Shown piece by piece: positions 34,573 through 45,756 of a stretch of 64,000 nucleotides of DNA. Position 1 is the first letter of the stretch; each line of letters starts with the position of its first letter. A model generated the notes under the pieces. The model searched no databases, was not told the origin of the DNA, and saw nothing but the letters and a program-made list of their open reading frames with translations. Source of the stretch: Membranipora membranacea (lineage: Eukaryota > Bryozoa > Gymnolaemata > Cheilostomatida > Membraniporidae); NCBI GenBank assembly GCA_914767715.1, contig OU612072.1, positions 372,001 to 436,000 of the forward strand, in the 5' to 3' direction. The position numbers and the translations under genes were made by a program.

Positions 34573-34576
34573 AGTG

Positions 34577-35885
34577 GACTCCACCGTGTATAGGAAAGTA
34601 ATATTTGCTCATTAGCTCAACTGTGCATTTAGTTATTTATCTAACACAATTTGAGCACCTGACATGATTTATTGTATCTGTTGCATGCATTGACTCCTCA
34701 TGACAACGGCGTGACCAATGTGTAAGTGATAAACAATCATTGATGCTCTACATGCTCTGATTTCTATCAGTAGGGGATTTTTGGTTATTTTCTCAATGAC
34801 AAAACATGGTGTGATGTGGAGTTATTTTTCTGAAGATATAGAAGGCCTCAGCCTTGATTGATTGCCAATTATTTTAGTAAACCAACTTATAACAGTGGCG
34901 TGATGTTGTTCTTCAACTTAGCTACCATAGCAACAACTGTATCACCTCTCAAAGTTGACCTACTGAACACAGGAAGCAAATCTGCTCTATGGGGGTGACT
35001 CACCTCTTAAATCACAATTTGTCACTTATCCCCTTTGAATTCCATATTCATATTCCTTGGAAGGTGTGGGTTTTGATTTCATCTTTGTTTTATGATGGTT
35101 TTTGACGAGTTTGGACATGTTTATCCAAATCTGTTGCGAATAATACAACATAATCTCCACTTCGGTAATCAGATAATAATTTTTTATGAATGAAACAGAG
35201 ATGTTTCCGGTTGACCTAATTTGATGACCAATAATTTGGGAATCGGCAGGATATTTCAACATCAGCTGTAAAAAAGACAGAGTGAATTGTCTTCCTCCTG
35301 ACATTGAAAAGACAACTTTGTGCATTTTTAGCCTGTTCTGACATATTCAAGTATCCTATTGTTTCATGATCAATGCTGTCATTATCCTCTGATTGCCATG
35401 CCAAAAGCAGTTGTTTGTGTTATCAGACTGCTATTACACCACCATTTCCAGCTGATAGCTGCCTTTCACACACTGCTGGTATAGCTCGTTGCGTCATGCG
35501 CAAAGTGTGAATAATTTCATTCATAAATAATTTTCTCGCGCTCTGTTTCATAGTATTCGTAGTAATTGTAGTAAATACTGTAATTAGCAATAAAAAATAA
35601 ATCGATGAAGATATTGCAAAAATTTTTTTTGAATAACCAATAGTTTCAAATTACCTATCCGACTATAATAGTATCATAAAAATTCACCGTTACTATACCT
35701 TAATGCCAATAGCCAATTGGAAAGTATTCACTTTGTTTTGAAAACTGCATTAATTGTATGTCTAAGATGGTGTCATTCTATTATCTCTCTTGTCATAAGC
35801 CACTCTGATCATTCAAAGCTACCACAATTGATAGAAACAGTCTCCTAAAAATCAGAAAGACCACAAAGGACACTCAAAAACAGGT
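34577..35885. other. No gene recognised
   Basis: AT-rich 3' flank of the LTR element; open frames are short and without splice context. Confidence 0.45.
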
Positions 35886-36640
35886 GTGGACTGATAATTA
35901 TAAGGAGTCAATCATGTGCAGACATCCAGAGCTGCTCAGGAGCAAGAAAAGAGGCAAACGAGCTGGAGTCAGACAAAGTCTCAGGGAGCTCAAGTACAAA
36001 GGAAAGATCAAAGCAGCACTACCATCTATACTGCTAGCTAATACTAACCGTTTGTAAAACAAGTTTGATCAACTTGAAGCCTTGCTGACCACAAGTTTAT
36101 TGCAAAACTGCTGTCTAATTGCAATAGCACGGATAAAACAATAGGTGGTGGATTAGTACTGTATATCAATAGACATTGGTGCGATTCATTTCATGTCATA
36201 TGGACCCACTCCAGCCATTATTTGGAAACTATGGCTATCTCCCTGCGGCCATTTTGGACCCCACGAGAAGTCTCAGCTATCACGGTATTGTTGATATATG
36301 CAGCTGTGTTTGAGTCAACACCTAACAACGTTGCCAAGGAAACCATAAAAACAATCAATCACCAAATAGATGCCTTTGAGAAAGTCAACCCTAATGCCAC
36401 TATAATAGCACTTGGTGACCTCAACCACATTGATATTAAACTCCCTAGCTTCTACCAGCAGGTCACTTGTCCAACTAGGAAGTCAAAAACATTGGATAAG
36501 TGTTATATAAAGTTCAAGAATGCATTCAAGAGCTACCCTCTAAGAAAACTTGGCAAGTCAGACCACAATCCAGTAGCTCTCATCCCTCGTTATAAACCTG
36601 TAAGCAGACATCTACTCAGGGCATATAAGGTAATTTTGTG
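35886..36640 (+). mobile_element. LINE (CR1/L2-like) endonuclease fragment
   Basis: The plus strand reads LLRSKKRGKRAGVRQSL (near 35935) and ALPSILLANTNRL (near 36015), then after breaks the frame 36222-36641 with IIALGDLNHIDIKLPSFYQQ, KTLDKCYIKFKNAF and LGKSDHNPVALIPRYKP. These are the same blocks, in the same order, as in the minus-strand LINE at 1-1640. The copy stops before the reverse transcriptase. In-frame stops near 36050 and frame changes show it is dead. Confidence 0.85.
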
Positions 36641-36689
36641 AACCAGAGTTATCTCCACATCTCGAAAAGGCCAAAATTCATATAAATTA

Positions 36690-38020
36690 TAAAGCGAAAA
36701 ACTTCTTTTGTGGCTGGCATAAAAAGTTATCAAGCTACAGACCTCAAATTTTCAGGACACACTCGCAAACTGTGTATTTCTTTGCCCCCCATGAAAGTGG
36801 AATAATTGCATACATAAGCCGGCAGCAGGGCAGCAATTTATATCATTTTTTAACCGTTTTCCGTAAAGCTTTCGATATGTTGGTAGATATTTTCCTTGTT
36901 TACTAAAGAAAATAACCACTATGTTCCTCAGAAGATGAGCAATCTAATGATATAAAAATTTGTGGTGTCAGACCATTTGAAGCCATGCTGCTGCTCAAAA
37001 GAAAATGTGCTTCTACATTATTTTATTGATTTGCGATGATTTAGCTGTGCACAAATATGCTGATTGTGTGTGTATTCATCATCAGTAATGTAATGTAATT
37101 GTTGTAATACAGAATTCATGCTCCACTAAATTTAAGGCAGACACTCTTATTTTGATACAACATGTCTGTGTAGCTCAGTGGATAATTCTCTATTTCGTCA
37201 ACGCAGATCTCTGGGTTCGAGTTGGTGCCAAATTTTTTATACTCTCAATATGGCTATAAATCATAATGATTGTAAAGAGGAAGCCATTTTTGTTGCAAAC
37301 AAAATAAGTTGTCGAGCTACAGACCTCAGATATTCAGATCATACTCAAAAAATGCCCGCCATGAAAATGGAGTAGTTGCATACATATGCCGGCAGCAGGG
37401 CAGCAATTTTATCATTTTCAAACTGTTTTCACTAATGTTGGAAGATGTTTTCCTTTTTTACTAAAAAAATTAACACTATGTTCCTCGGGAGATGAGGAAT
37501 CCAATGATATAAAAATTTGTGCTGTCAGACCTTTAGAAGTTATGCTGCTGCTCAAAAGATAATTTGGCTACACATTGTTTTACTGATTTGTGATGCTTTA
37601 GAAAAAGCTTCTTTTGTAGCTGGCACAAGAAAATATTGAGCTACAGACCTCAGATTTTCAGGACACACTCACAAACTGTGTATTTCTTTGCCCCCCCATG
37701 AAAGTGGAATAATTTTATACATAAGCCGGCAGCAGGTCAGCAATTTATATCATTTTTTAACTGTTTTCCATCAAGCTTTTGATGTGTTAATAGATATTTT
37801 CCTTGTTTACTAAAGAAAGTAACCACTGCGTTCCTCAGAAGATGAGCAATCCAATGATATAAAAATTTGTGGTGTCAGACCATTCGAAGCCATGCTGCTG
37901 CTAAAAAGAAAATGTGCCTACACATTATGTTACTGATTTGTGATGCTTTAGAGAAAGCTTCTTTTGTAGCTGGCATAATAAGCAATTATTGAGCTACAGA
38001 CCTCAGATTTTCAGGACATA
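36690..38020 (+). repeat. Tandem repeat, about 3.2 units of 325-355 bp
   Basis: The phrase GAGCTACAGACCTCA (or CAAGCTACAGACCTCA) recurs at about 36732, 37314, 37639 and 37991. Each is followed by GCCGGCAGCAGG (first three units), a C-run, and GATATAAAAATTTGTG. The first interval is about 230 bp longer than the others because it contains the tRNA-like insert at 37163-37232. Units differ by many substitutions, so the array is old. Confidence 0.85.
37163..37232 (+). mobile_element. tRNA-like sequence (SINE head) in tandem repeat
   Basis: GTGTAGCTCAGTGG (A box) and GGGTTCGAGTT (B box) are 30-odd bases apart in a 70-bp tRNA-like block. The stems are imperfect and it is embedded in extra sequence within a repeat unit, so a SINE remnant is more likely than a working tRNA gene. 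Confidence 0.55.
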
Positions 38021-38606
38021 CACTGAGTTTCATGCCCCATATATCATTACCCAACCAGCAACATTATTGTATAATTAACCCTGCCTGCCAAATAAACTAC
38101 ATTCATTATTGCTATTGTATTGTTATAGTATAATCCTTTACAGTTCTAGCCCAGTTCTAGTCAATATTATATAATTGGATTGACATTGTATTCAATGAGT
38201 CTGTATTTAGATGACCAGGCAAGTTAGCTGCTACAATGAAAGCATTCCATTCGAATTGTCCTCCTCACAATTTTTGTAAGCACAACTCTTAGTATTGAGT
38301 ATGATGAGTCGACAAAATACCTATGTTCAACTCTTCTGTGTTGTACTGTAGGCCTACCCTAAGCTATATCTTGTGCAATCTGAGAATGTAGGCAGCAACT
38401 GCATAAATAGAATACATCAGCTAAATTATGCTAGCAGAATGATCACAAAACTTTGCTACTAATAAAAAAGTACAACATCGCTCACCAGTTGAGCGAGGAT
38501 CTACTTTGTATTAATCGCCCTACATGCCTAAGTGGAGAAAAGTGATATGCGAATGAGGCCATATTCTCCACAGAACTACCGAAAATATGCTGACTGATGC
38601 TAGAAA

Positions 38607-38995
38607 CAGTGGCGTATATTAGCACTCATATTAGCTCAGTGTGTAGAGCGTCTGCCTAATAATCACTGTTAATAAGATTGTTGTTGGTTCGAATCCCTTC
38701 GGGGTCAGTTTTTTTTCAAATGGGTGCTTTATAACTGGAGCATTTTTACCATAATCTTCTACTGCTATTGAGTTGTTTTCTGAAAGTACCCAACAGCTCA
38801 GTGAGCTATTGAAATACCTCTCTGCTTGCACTATTTTGCTACCGATATGCAAACATTTCCGTGGTGGAAGGGCGCTTAAGCGCCCCTCCCACACCCTCCC
38901 CGCCACGCCTACGGCGTGTGGATCGGGCTGTGCCCGATCATTATGCTCATCTCTAAAAAGTCAGTGAGTGAAATTTTTTAGAATATACGCCCCTG
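38607..38995 (+). mobile_element. hAT-type MITE carrying a tRNA-like pol III promoter
   Basis: Termini CAGTGGCGTATATT and its complement AATATACGCCCCTG bound 389 bp. Both sides carry the identical 8-bp GCTAGAAA (38599-38606 and 38996-39003), the target size of hAT transposases. Inside, near 38633-38705, TTAGCTCAGTGTGTAGAGC and GGTTCGAATCCC form A and B boxes ending GGGGTC, as in a tRNA. Farther right are three adjacent hairpins (38869-38940). No protein is encoded; it would need an hAT transposase supplied elsewhere. Confidence 0.9.
38869..38940. repeat. Three consecutive short hairpins within the hAT MITE
   Basis: GGGCGCTTAAGCGCCC, then CCACGCCTACGGCGTG, then GATCGGGCTGTGCCCGATC, each able to fold on itself, with only short spacers. 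Confidence 0.8.
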
Positions 38996-39058
38996 GCTAG
39001 AAAACATACTTGGTGTCAAAGCATGCAGTATTAATACTGATTATTGGCATAGTCTTAA

Positions 39059-41096
39059 TCTACGCTCCTTGGGATTTTTGAGATTGAATGGCTCTGAGCA
39101 AGGATTTAGCTCTGAATGCTATGGTATGTGGGTAAAATGAGGCAAAGGTAAATCTATTGTAAGCCTGGTATACATTCATTACCTGTCTACAAAGGAGCTC
39201 TTGATGTTAAACTTTATCATTCCCAGCCATCTCAGTTATATGGTGTACGGGAAGCAATTGTGGCATTTTTCTCTCTCACTCTTGGATGGTAGTTCCCTAG
39301 CAGGTGTTGGCACTAGTACAGATAGTATTTAAATGTTAGGCTAGTGACAAGACAACAACGTTTACAGTAATACATTTTAAGCTGTCAGCTTGTGTGCCAC
39401 AAGCAGGGAGGTTAGCCTTTAACAGGCATAATGACTTAATTACCTCAATATTCCTTGTCAACATTTTTAATTATCGAATTAATTGTCGCTGGTAGTTAAT
39501 CCTACACACACATTCCATCGCACTTGTAACAAGTCATCATGACACACTTGTGGAATTAGAGAGACAGGATGTCATCGTAAGCTGACCTAACTGTCTTTTG
39601 CCGTTGATAATGAATGCGGTTAATTTTTAATTTTGCAAATGTACATGTTTACAATGATGGTTGTTTTGGTGAAAGTACAATCATGATCATTCTTTGACAG
39701 AAGAGTGAGGGGGTGGGAAGTTTTAACCTTTTATGAAAAATACTAGATGGTTGACCAAATTCCATTTGTATATTTTCATCAAATTATTTCACCAAACTCT
39801 GCTTCCAAGCTCATAATAGTACAGAGTAACTATGCCAAACATGAGATTGCTTTGCAAAAAAATCTCTTGCGCCCTTATTATCCGGTGTTTCATTGATTTT
39901 CCTCTGCTACTTGGTCAACTACAAGAGCTGAGCCCGATACAACATACAGTGGTTGTATCTGGCTCAGCTCTTGATAATCTGCTGCTAGCTCATTACGATA
40001 ATCTGTGTGTTTACCCAAAGGGTTAACCATTTTTAAATCTACTGGTACCTTTTAAGTTCTGTGCAGGTTGCCTATGATTGCCAATGTCAACAAAATTAAC
40101 ATTCTGACTGGCTTATCTTGATTATGACTTCTGTGGGTAAACAACTTGGATAACAACAATACATCCAATTATGCTTGAACTCAGCTGCTTGGCTAAGATG
40201 TTGATGTCAAGTAAAAAGTAATTGGCAAATAGACACTGAGAATCTTGTTCAATTCAATAAGCTAATCCCATTGAAAGTGATCAGGCAGATTGAACTGTAC
40301 ATTGTAGCCACTGAATGCATGCATTGAAAAGTTTGGTATGTTGAAAGTTCTTTCAACCTAAAGGTTTATCAATGAATATCAAGACTGATTTCACCAACCT
40401 ACTCCAGATTAATACAATTTTCAACTAAAAAGGTTTAATTTTTTTAGCATTTAATTTCAAATCAATTGCATGTAATTGAGTGATGTGGCTAGTATCGGGC
40501 AAAACAACATCGATGCATCAGTTCCATGTGGACTACCAAATACATTTCCTTGAAGTTTCGACCATTACGACAGGATTTCCACAATGCAGCTATAGTCTGG
40601 AGTTCCAATCAAGGAGTACTTTTACTCCTTGTTCCAATCATTTCAACAAATTCCTGCCAAAGGAATACCCACACTGATATTTATTCTGTTATATATGAGA
40701 CCGGTAGCTTAGACAGGCGGCTGGGTTGCCAGATTAGGGGCTTGTAGGGCCATTACATCAGTTAAGATTTAGAGCGATAAATAATTGCCTGGACAGTCTT
40801 GTAGCAGATAATCTTTCAAAGCTATCAGCTTAATATTATCGCCTGCATTGATATATTTAGAATTTACAATGACCATCAGAAATTCCGTACAAACGAGTTC
40901 TATTGTGTCATTGAACTATAGGTCTGTTTGATCAAGAAGTAACAGGGGAAGCTGTTACTCCTTGGTTTGATTTACCCTTGCTTCTCTCTACCCACATTCC
41001 ATAAAATTCAGAGCTTGCGCTCCATGCCCAGAACATCTTCATCCAACAAACAGCTAATGAAAGCCATCCACGCTAAAAAATCCCAAGGAGCGTAGA
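39059..41096. mobile_element. 2-kb non-autonomous element flanked by TTAA
   Basis: TCTACGCTCCTTGGGATTTTT at 39059 is matched by its exact complement ending at 41096. TTAA lies directly outside both ends (39055-39058 and 41097-41100), pointing to a piggyBac- or Kolobok-like transposase. The interior has no recognisable transposase, only short frames, a hairpin at 39922-39973 and AT-rich sequence. It is a deletion derivative or an unrelated cargo. Confidence 0.75.
39922..39973. repeat. Hairpin, 22-bp arms
   Basis: CAAGAGCTGAGCCCGATACAAC pairs with GTTGTATCTGGCTCAGCTCTTG, with one mismatch region, across an 8-base loop. Confidence 0.85.
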
Positions 41097-41100
41097 TTAA

Positions 41101-42520
41101 CCCTTAGTGTGTCATCTATATAATCCCTCTGGTTAGCTATTCTTGTTGAAATTCCTAAAAATGATAAGGGGTTGTAAAAATTGATATATCTTAAAATCTA
41201 GAGGGTGTAGAAGGAAAGTTTAAATAGGCTTCTTCTAAACAAGATTCCTGATCTATCTATATAACTTTTAACCACCCAGCAATAACTGAAATGATTGATG
41301 AGGTGTTGAAACACACAAAAAAGTGTACAACTAGACTTATTTTGTATATATCTGAACACAAATACTCTCACACCGGTCTTACAGAATCATAATTTGTACC
41401 ACTGGACAGGGAATTTTGTTTAGATGAGAAATAAAAAAATAACTAACTCTTTACGAGCAATGATACTACCATGGTGATGATTATAGCAAGGAGGGTTCAA
41501 TATTAGCAAAGTTTATGCAAGCAGTGCCATCGTACTATAATCCTCTATCAATTGGTAAGCTGCTTTGTACTAATTTCTAAAAATTATTAAACTGCCTTGT
41601 ACTAACTACTAACCAGGATAGTAGCCTTGGACCTCACTAACCAAAAAATGTGTACTAGCAGCACCGATTCCCACCTAACTGCAACCCTCTATGAGCCATA
41701 AGAAGCTTAACACAGGGATAAACCGACTTGTAAATTTGCCTGCCATTGCTAAACACAATGCCTGAGAAACCATTCTGTGATCAATGAAGAGGGAGTTCAT
41801 TGCTGTGATCAAACCTCAATATGTATGTGTGTGCTATACAAATGACACTTCTTGTTTCGGACATACAGAGGTAGACCGACCCTCTCACCAACCTCAACCA
41901 CCCACCTCACCCACACAGTTCAGTGACAACCGACAACCGAATGTATCATGTAATGATATATGACAAGATGTAAGATCAGTGCATCAACGTGAACCTAGTG
42001 CTCAGCCTATATGTCGAGTGATGAACCTTTTGATCATGTTTTGGAAATGAATTGAAAGCTGTTTATTTTAAAAAACAAGTCGTACTCATTGTACTCTTAA
42101 ATATAACTGATATACATGTTAATCCACAGTAGGAATACCTGCATTGAACTAAAGTTCACTGATACCTGAATAGGATGCAAAGCATTGGAATGAAAAATTA
42201 TGAATAATCGACGAGGTGAGAACAATAAACTGTCCAAAAGAAAAATTGAATCAGTAAAAAATACTAAAAATTTTAGATGTTATTCTTGCATATGTTAACC
42301 CACAAAACATTGGCATTCACAATCAACAACGCTAGAAGGCCTCCTGCGATTGTCAACAGGATTATAAAATACCATTAGGCGCAAGAAATGCCCTAAAGTC
42401 AATTGATATATCAATACAAATGTGAACACTGAACAGCTTGAAACTTTGATAAAATGAGAGCATGTGCCCATCCCTATCAATTATCATATGGGGAAAGTTT
42501 ATGTGGCACTACTTTTTGAT
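41101..42520. other. No gene recognised
   Basis: AT-rich sequence without splice-flanked coding blocks or clear repeats. Confidence 0.45.
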
Positions 42521-42524
42521 CTAT

Positions 42525-43137
42525 TGATTCAACAGTGTGCAGTGACAACATAGTGCTGCGCAGATATAAGAGTGTGACTTTTGTGACAGTTCACTATCGG
42601 AGGAGGTGCTTATGGTGCATATTTGATGTGTCATGACTGGTGTCCGCTCTATACCACCATGAGTCTCAATTATAGTCTGAAAAGAAGAAAAATGTATATC
42701 AATCACCGTGTCATACTTTCAGAGCGATTGTGGCTAAATTAGGGGGAGGGTGTCAACGTGTCGCTGGCTAAAGTATTCCAATTTGATATATTTGGTATAT
42801 TCGATATTTACCGCAACCCATCACCAAAAAAAACTATATATAATACGCGTCTAAGTGATGTAGCAACAATCATGAATCAGAGGATTACATTGTTTGACAT
42901 AATAATTTTCCTGGTGACTCCCAAAATATTGATAGATAAGCATTGGTGATCATTCAAGCCCATACATACCTTGGGTAGGGGGGGGGGGGGGTATTTGTCC
43001 CTGGTGTCTTCTCAACTTCAGTTCCAAGTGTAACAAAGAGAGCATCAGCAGAGTGTGCTTCTTTGAAGCTGGAGTTATTGGTGGTGGGTGACAAGGTGTG
43101 AGAAAACTGCTGAGTATGATGCTCTGTCGTATATCTT
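42525..43137 (-). CDS. Two candidate exons, unidentified
   Basis: The minus-strand block 43137-42970 reads NNSSFKEAHSADALFVTLGT and on to a poly-Pro stretch before AAG|GTATGT. Block 42676-42525 follows TTTTCAG and reads THGGIERTPVMTHQICTIST, then SSDSELSQKSHSYICAAL to a stop. Both look like serine-rich intracellular sequence and have splice-like borders. Their phases do not agree, but the first block ends in a run of about 12 C whose length is unreliable. They could be the 3' end of the gene at 46789-45757. Confidence 0.25.
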
Positions 43138-43566
43138 CTGAGTCACTGTCCCCATTCTACGTTCACTCCTCCAAATAGTAAAACTGTAGAAAATAATCTT
43201 GTATGTAGAAATTAATTCATGATGTGAAGTCAAAAAAACGGTAAGATTGTTGTAGAAAAAAATTATGTGCGGAGTTTGGGACACCATATATGAGTATATC
43301 TGTGAGAAATGACCTGACAGCTATCTATTGTATGCCGTCTATAGAATATGATGAAGCTATGACTGTCCACTAAACTACGAATTGAGATGTATGTAGGCCC
43401 ACGCGGCCACATCAAAACAGCACTTTTTGAAGTACCATACTATCACAAAAGACAAAAGTATGCAAAGCGAAAGCAGATATAATATATATAAGCTCAGTGT
43501 CAGGCCCAAGGTGAAACAACCTTAGCAAATGCTCACTCCGATGGTTTGTTCAAAAGCTTCAGGTGT

Positions 43567-43579
43567 CATACAATAACCC
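43567..43579. repeat. Poly-C run
   Basis: About 13 C in a row; a similar G-run lies at about 42979-42990. Both are places where read errors are likely. Confidence 0.9.
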
Positions 43580-44463
43580 CCCCCCCCCCTAATTCCCTTC
43601 TAACAGAGGCACTGTTGAAGTTTAGATCAGAGTACACAATATGACGCAAAAATCATTGCTCAGAATAATTCATTTTAGCAATCAGGAGTGGGGAAACTTT
43701 TCAATATGGAGTAGCGTTGGTTGGGTGGTTGGCGATCAATAATGTTAAGTTGGTTGGATGAAGACATATTTCTTCTTTCTTTGATCCAGAACCATTGCAA
43801 GTTCTGTGATAAATGCCTACATTTCAAGTTCCTCCCATTTTACTGGTGACACCAGAAGCGAATCCAAATGCAGAAAAATTGGATAAAACGATAGGGATAA
43901 TGACATAACATACACTGTGACATTGCATTGACTAGATTGGAAAGCAAGCACTATCTGCTCGACATCTAGTTGACTCTTTGTTAGGTTATTTACTGAGCAT
44001 GGTGACAAAAAGTAAAACATTCTCTACCTCAAGAAAAATTTTAATCTAATTTGCATATATTTGGAGCTGCCCCCCTCCAGCCATCAACACAAGACAACAT
44101 CGTTTTACTTGGATTTTACTAGGATTGGAGCAACCGGAAATGCAGGGGTGAAAATATTTTAATTGACATACAACTTATATTATAATCATGTTGGAATTTG
44201 CCAACAGCATTTACAGCCATGCTTTTTTTATTGTTATTCAGCAGACTGTTAGTACTGCAATGGTTGTCTGCACTTAGTTTTTGTAATAGAGGTGAACTCC
44301 GAAGACACTTGGGTGCCTTTCTCAAGAATTGGATGTGACAACCCTGTCACAACCATCCAATGAGCTTATTAAAACCCAAGATGTATTATTACTGATGAAA
44401 CCGTGTAAGCCCTTTTTCTTTCACCCATCTAGATATGAAGTTAGGGCACTGAGATCATTGCAT

Positions 44464-44520
44464 TTGGAGCCGGATTCTAACATTTTAACAAATTACAAAT
44501 AACACAACACTTAAAAACCA
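44464..44520. repeat. Short dispersed repeat, also at 46018-46072
   Basis: The block GATTCTA...AAATTACAAATAACACAACACTTAAA is shared by both positions in the same orientation and then diverges. Confidence 0.7.
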
Positions 44521-44740
44521 AAATCACAATCTGATCGCTCACCAGGTGAGTGAGCAATACCTGCTAGGGGTCTCACTTTCAAATCGTTCAGTCAATGATT
44601 GAACTATATACATTCTGAGTGAGCGATTTGGGAGTGATTTTGTCTAATTGAAAGACCAAGTGGGCAATAATTTCGAGTGATGTGATAGTGATAAATTGCT
44701 TTAGTAAAATATCGCTCTTTCTAATTGAAAGACACCCCTG
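44515..44740. repeat. Dispersed repeat, copy 2 (copy 1 at 1612-1840)
   Basis: Starts AATCACAATCTGATCGCTC and ends AATTGAAAGACACCCC. It aligns along its length with 1612-1840. Confidence 0.6.
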
Positions 44741-44749
44741 ATTGGCAAA

Positions 44750-44935
44750 CTACTGAAGGCTACTAGTAGTGATAATAACTAACAGTTACTAGCTAGACTT
44801 CTTAGTTAGTCTACTCATTCTTCACGACTGAGTAGTAGAGTACTACTCTACTACTCAGTCGTGAAGAATGAGTAGACTTACAGAGTAGTGTGAGAGTAGC
44901 TTACCACTTTATCTGATGAATACTTGTTCTTCCTA
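44750..44935. repeat. Palindromic repeat (partial copy at 48470-48590)
   Basis: Contains a perfect 71-bp palindrome at 44808-44878, centred on C 44843 (AGTCTACTCATTCTTCACGA... and its complement). The preceding 60 bp (GGCTACTAGTAGTGATAATAACTAACAGTTACTAG...) recurs at 48480-48545. Confidence 0.85.
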
Positions 44936-45451
44936 CACTAACTGCCTTCAAGTTGTTTGACGCGGTAGTCAAATGTCAATAGGTGCCAACATCCTGCTAA
45001 TCCAATGCCTCAGGTACGTTCTAAAATGTAAGGTACAGTAATCAAAATCAAGCAGATATAATGTTCATAAAAATTTCCATAGAGGAGTAAAGTATTCATA
45101 GGAGGAAATTTTCTTCATTTTGCGCAGGCTTGAAAAAGCTAACTTCAAGAGTAGCAAACATACGCCCACCCTTTTTTTCTTTTTATGGACTTCAACCTTC
45201 ACTAGCCAAAATTTAATGCTAGCTTACATTAAGTCATCTCAAGACTAGCTAAACTAAACTTTAGCTAATACTTACTCCCAAGGCTATACGTTTAGTTGAC
45301 TATAAGTTAGAAACAAGTTTTATGCTGTTTAATTTTTTTTAGGGCCTGTGACCTAGAATTACCCACACACCAACATATGTTGGGAAGTTAAATGCCCCAT
45401 GATAACCACAATCAAACAATTGACAATACTTTAAGAGACAGATTTCATTCA

Positions 45452-45552
45452 CCCCCCCCCCTTCCTTCACCTGCAATCTACCTTATCAATCTAATTAGTT
45501 AACCACTAATTAGGTTGATAAGGTAGATAGCAGGTGAAGGGAGGGAGGGGGG
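45452..45552. repeat. Long hairpin
   Basis: CCTTCCTTCACCTGC..ATCTACCTTATCAA.CTAATTAGT pairs with CACTAATTAGGTTGATAAGGTAGAT.GCAGGTGAAGG. The arms are over 40 bp, with a C-run and a G-run at the outer ends. Confidence 0.85.
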
Positions 45553-45591
45553 TCTTTCAATGAGTATGAGATATGGTTACCAATTAGGCTA

Positions 45592-45679
45592 CCGATGGTA
45601 TCCTTGATTTGGACAATCAAATACAAATGATCACTGCGATGGTATCCTTGATTTGGACAATCAAATACAAATGATCACT
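45592..45679. repeat. Exact 44-bp tandem duplication
   Basis: CGATGGTATCCTTGATTTGG...CAAATGATCACT occurs twice in a row with no visible difference, so it is recent. Confidence 0.9.
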
Positions 45680-45756
45680 TTGTCAGGGTAGCGAAGAGTA
45701 TATCATGACCCATCATGAATCATAATAATGTAACTATTTGACACTCAGACACTCAC

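Larger units (their letters stand above)
25991..34576 (+). mobile_element. Ty3/Gypsy LTR retrotransposon, complete, recently inserted
   Basis: Both LTRs (25995-26723 and 33844-34572) are 729 bp, begin TG and end CA, and are flanked by the same 4-bp AGTG (25991-25994 and 34573-34576). Order inside: primer-binding site, gag, -1 slippery site, pol (protease, reverse transcriptase, RNase H, integrase), a further frame with C2H2 fingers, polypurine tract. The integrase-after-RNase-H order defines Ty3/Gypsy. About five differences were counted by eye between the LTRs, so insertion is recent. Even so, pol carries one frame break and in-frame stops, so this copy is unlikely to move on its own. Confidence 0.95.

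Noticed and set aside
37163-37232. Functional tRNA gene
   Set aside because: Acceptor and other stems are imperfect and it is embedded in repeat sequence; the same applies to 38633-38705 and 15160-15230.
36690-38020. CRISPR or satellite array
   Set aside because: Units exceed 320 bp and diverge; no spacer pattern.
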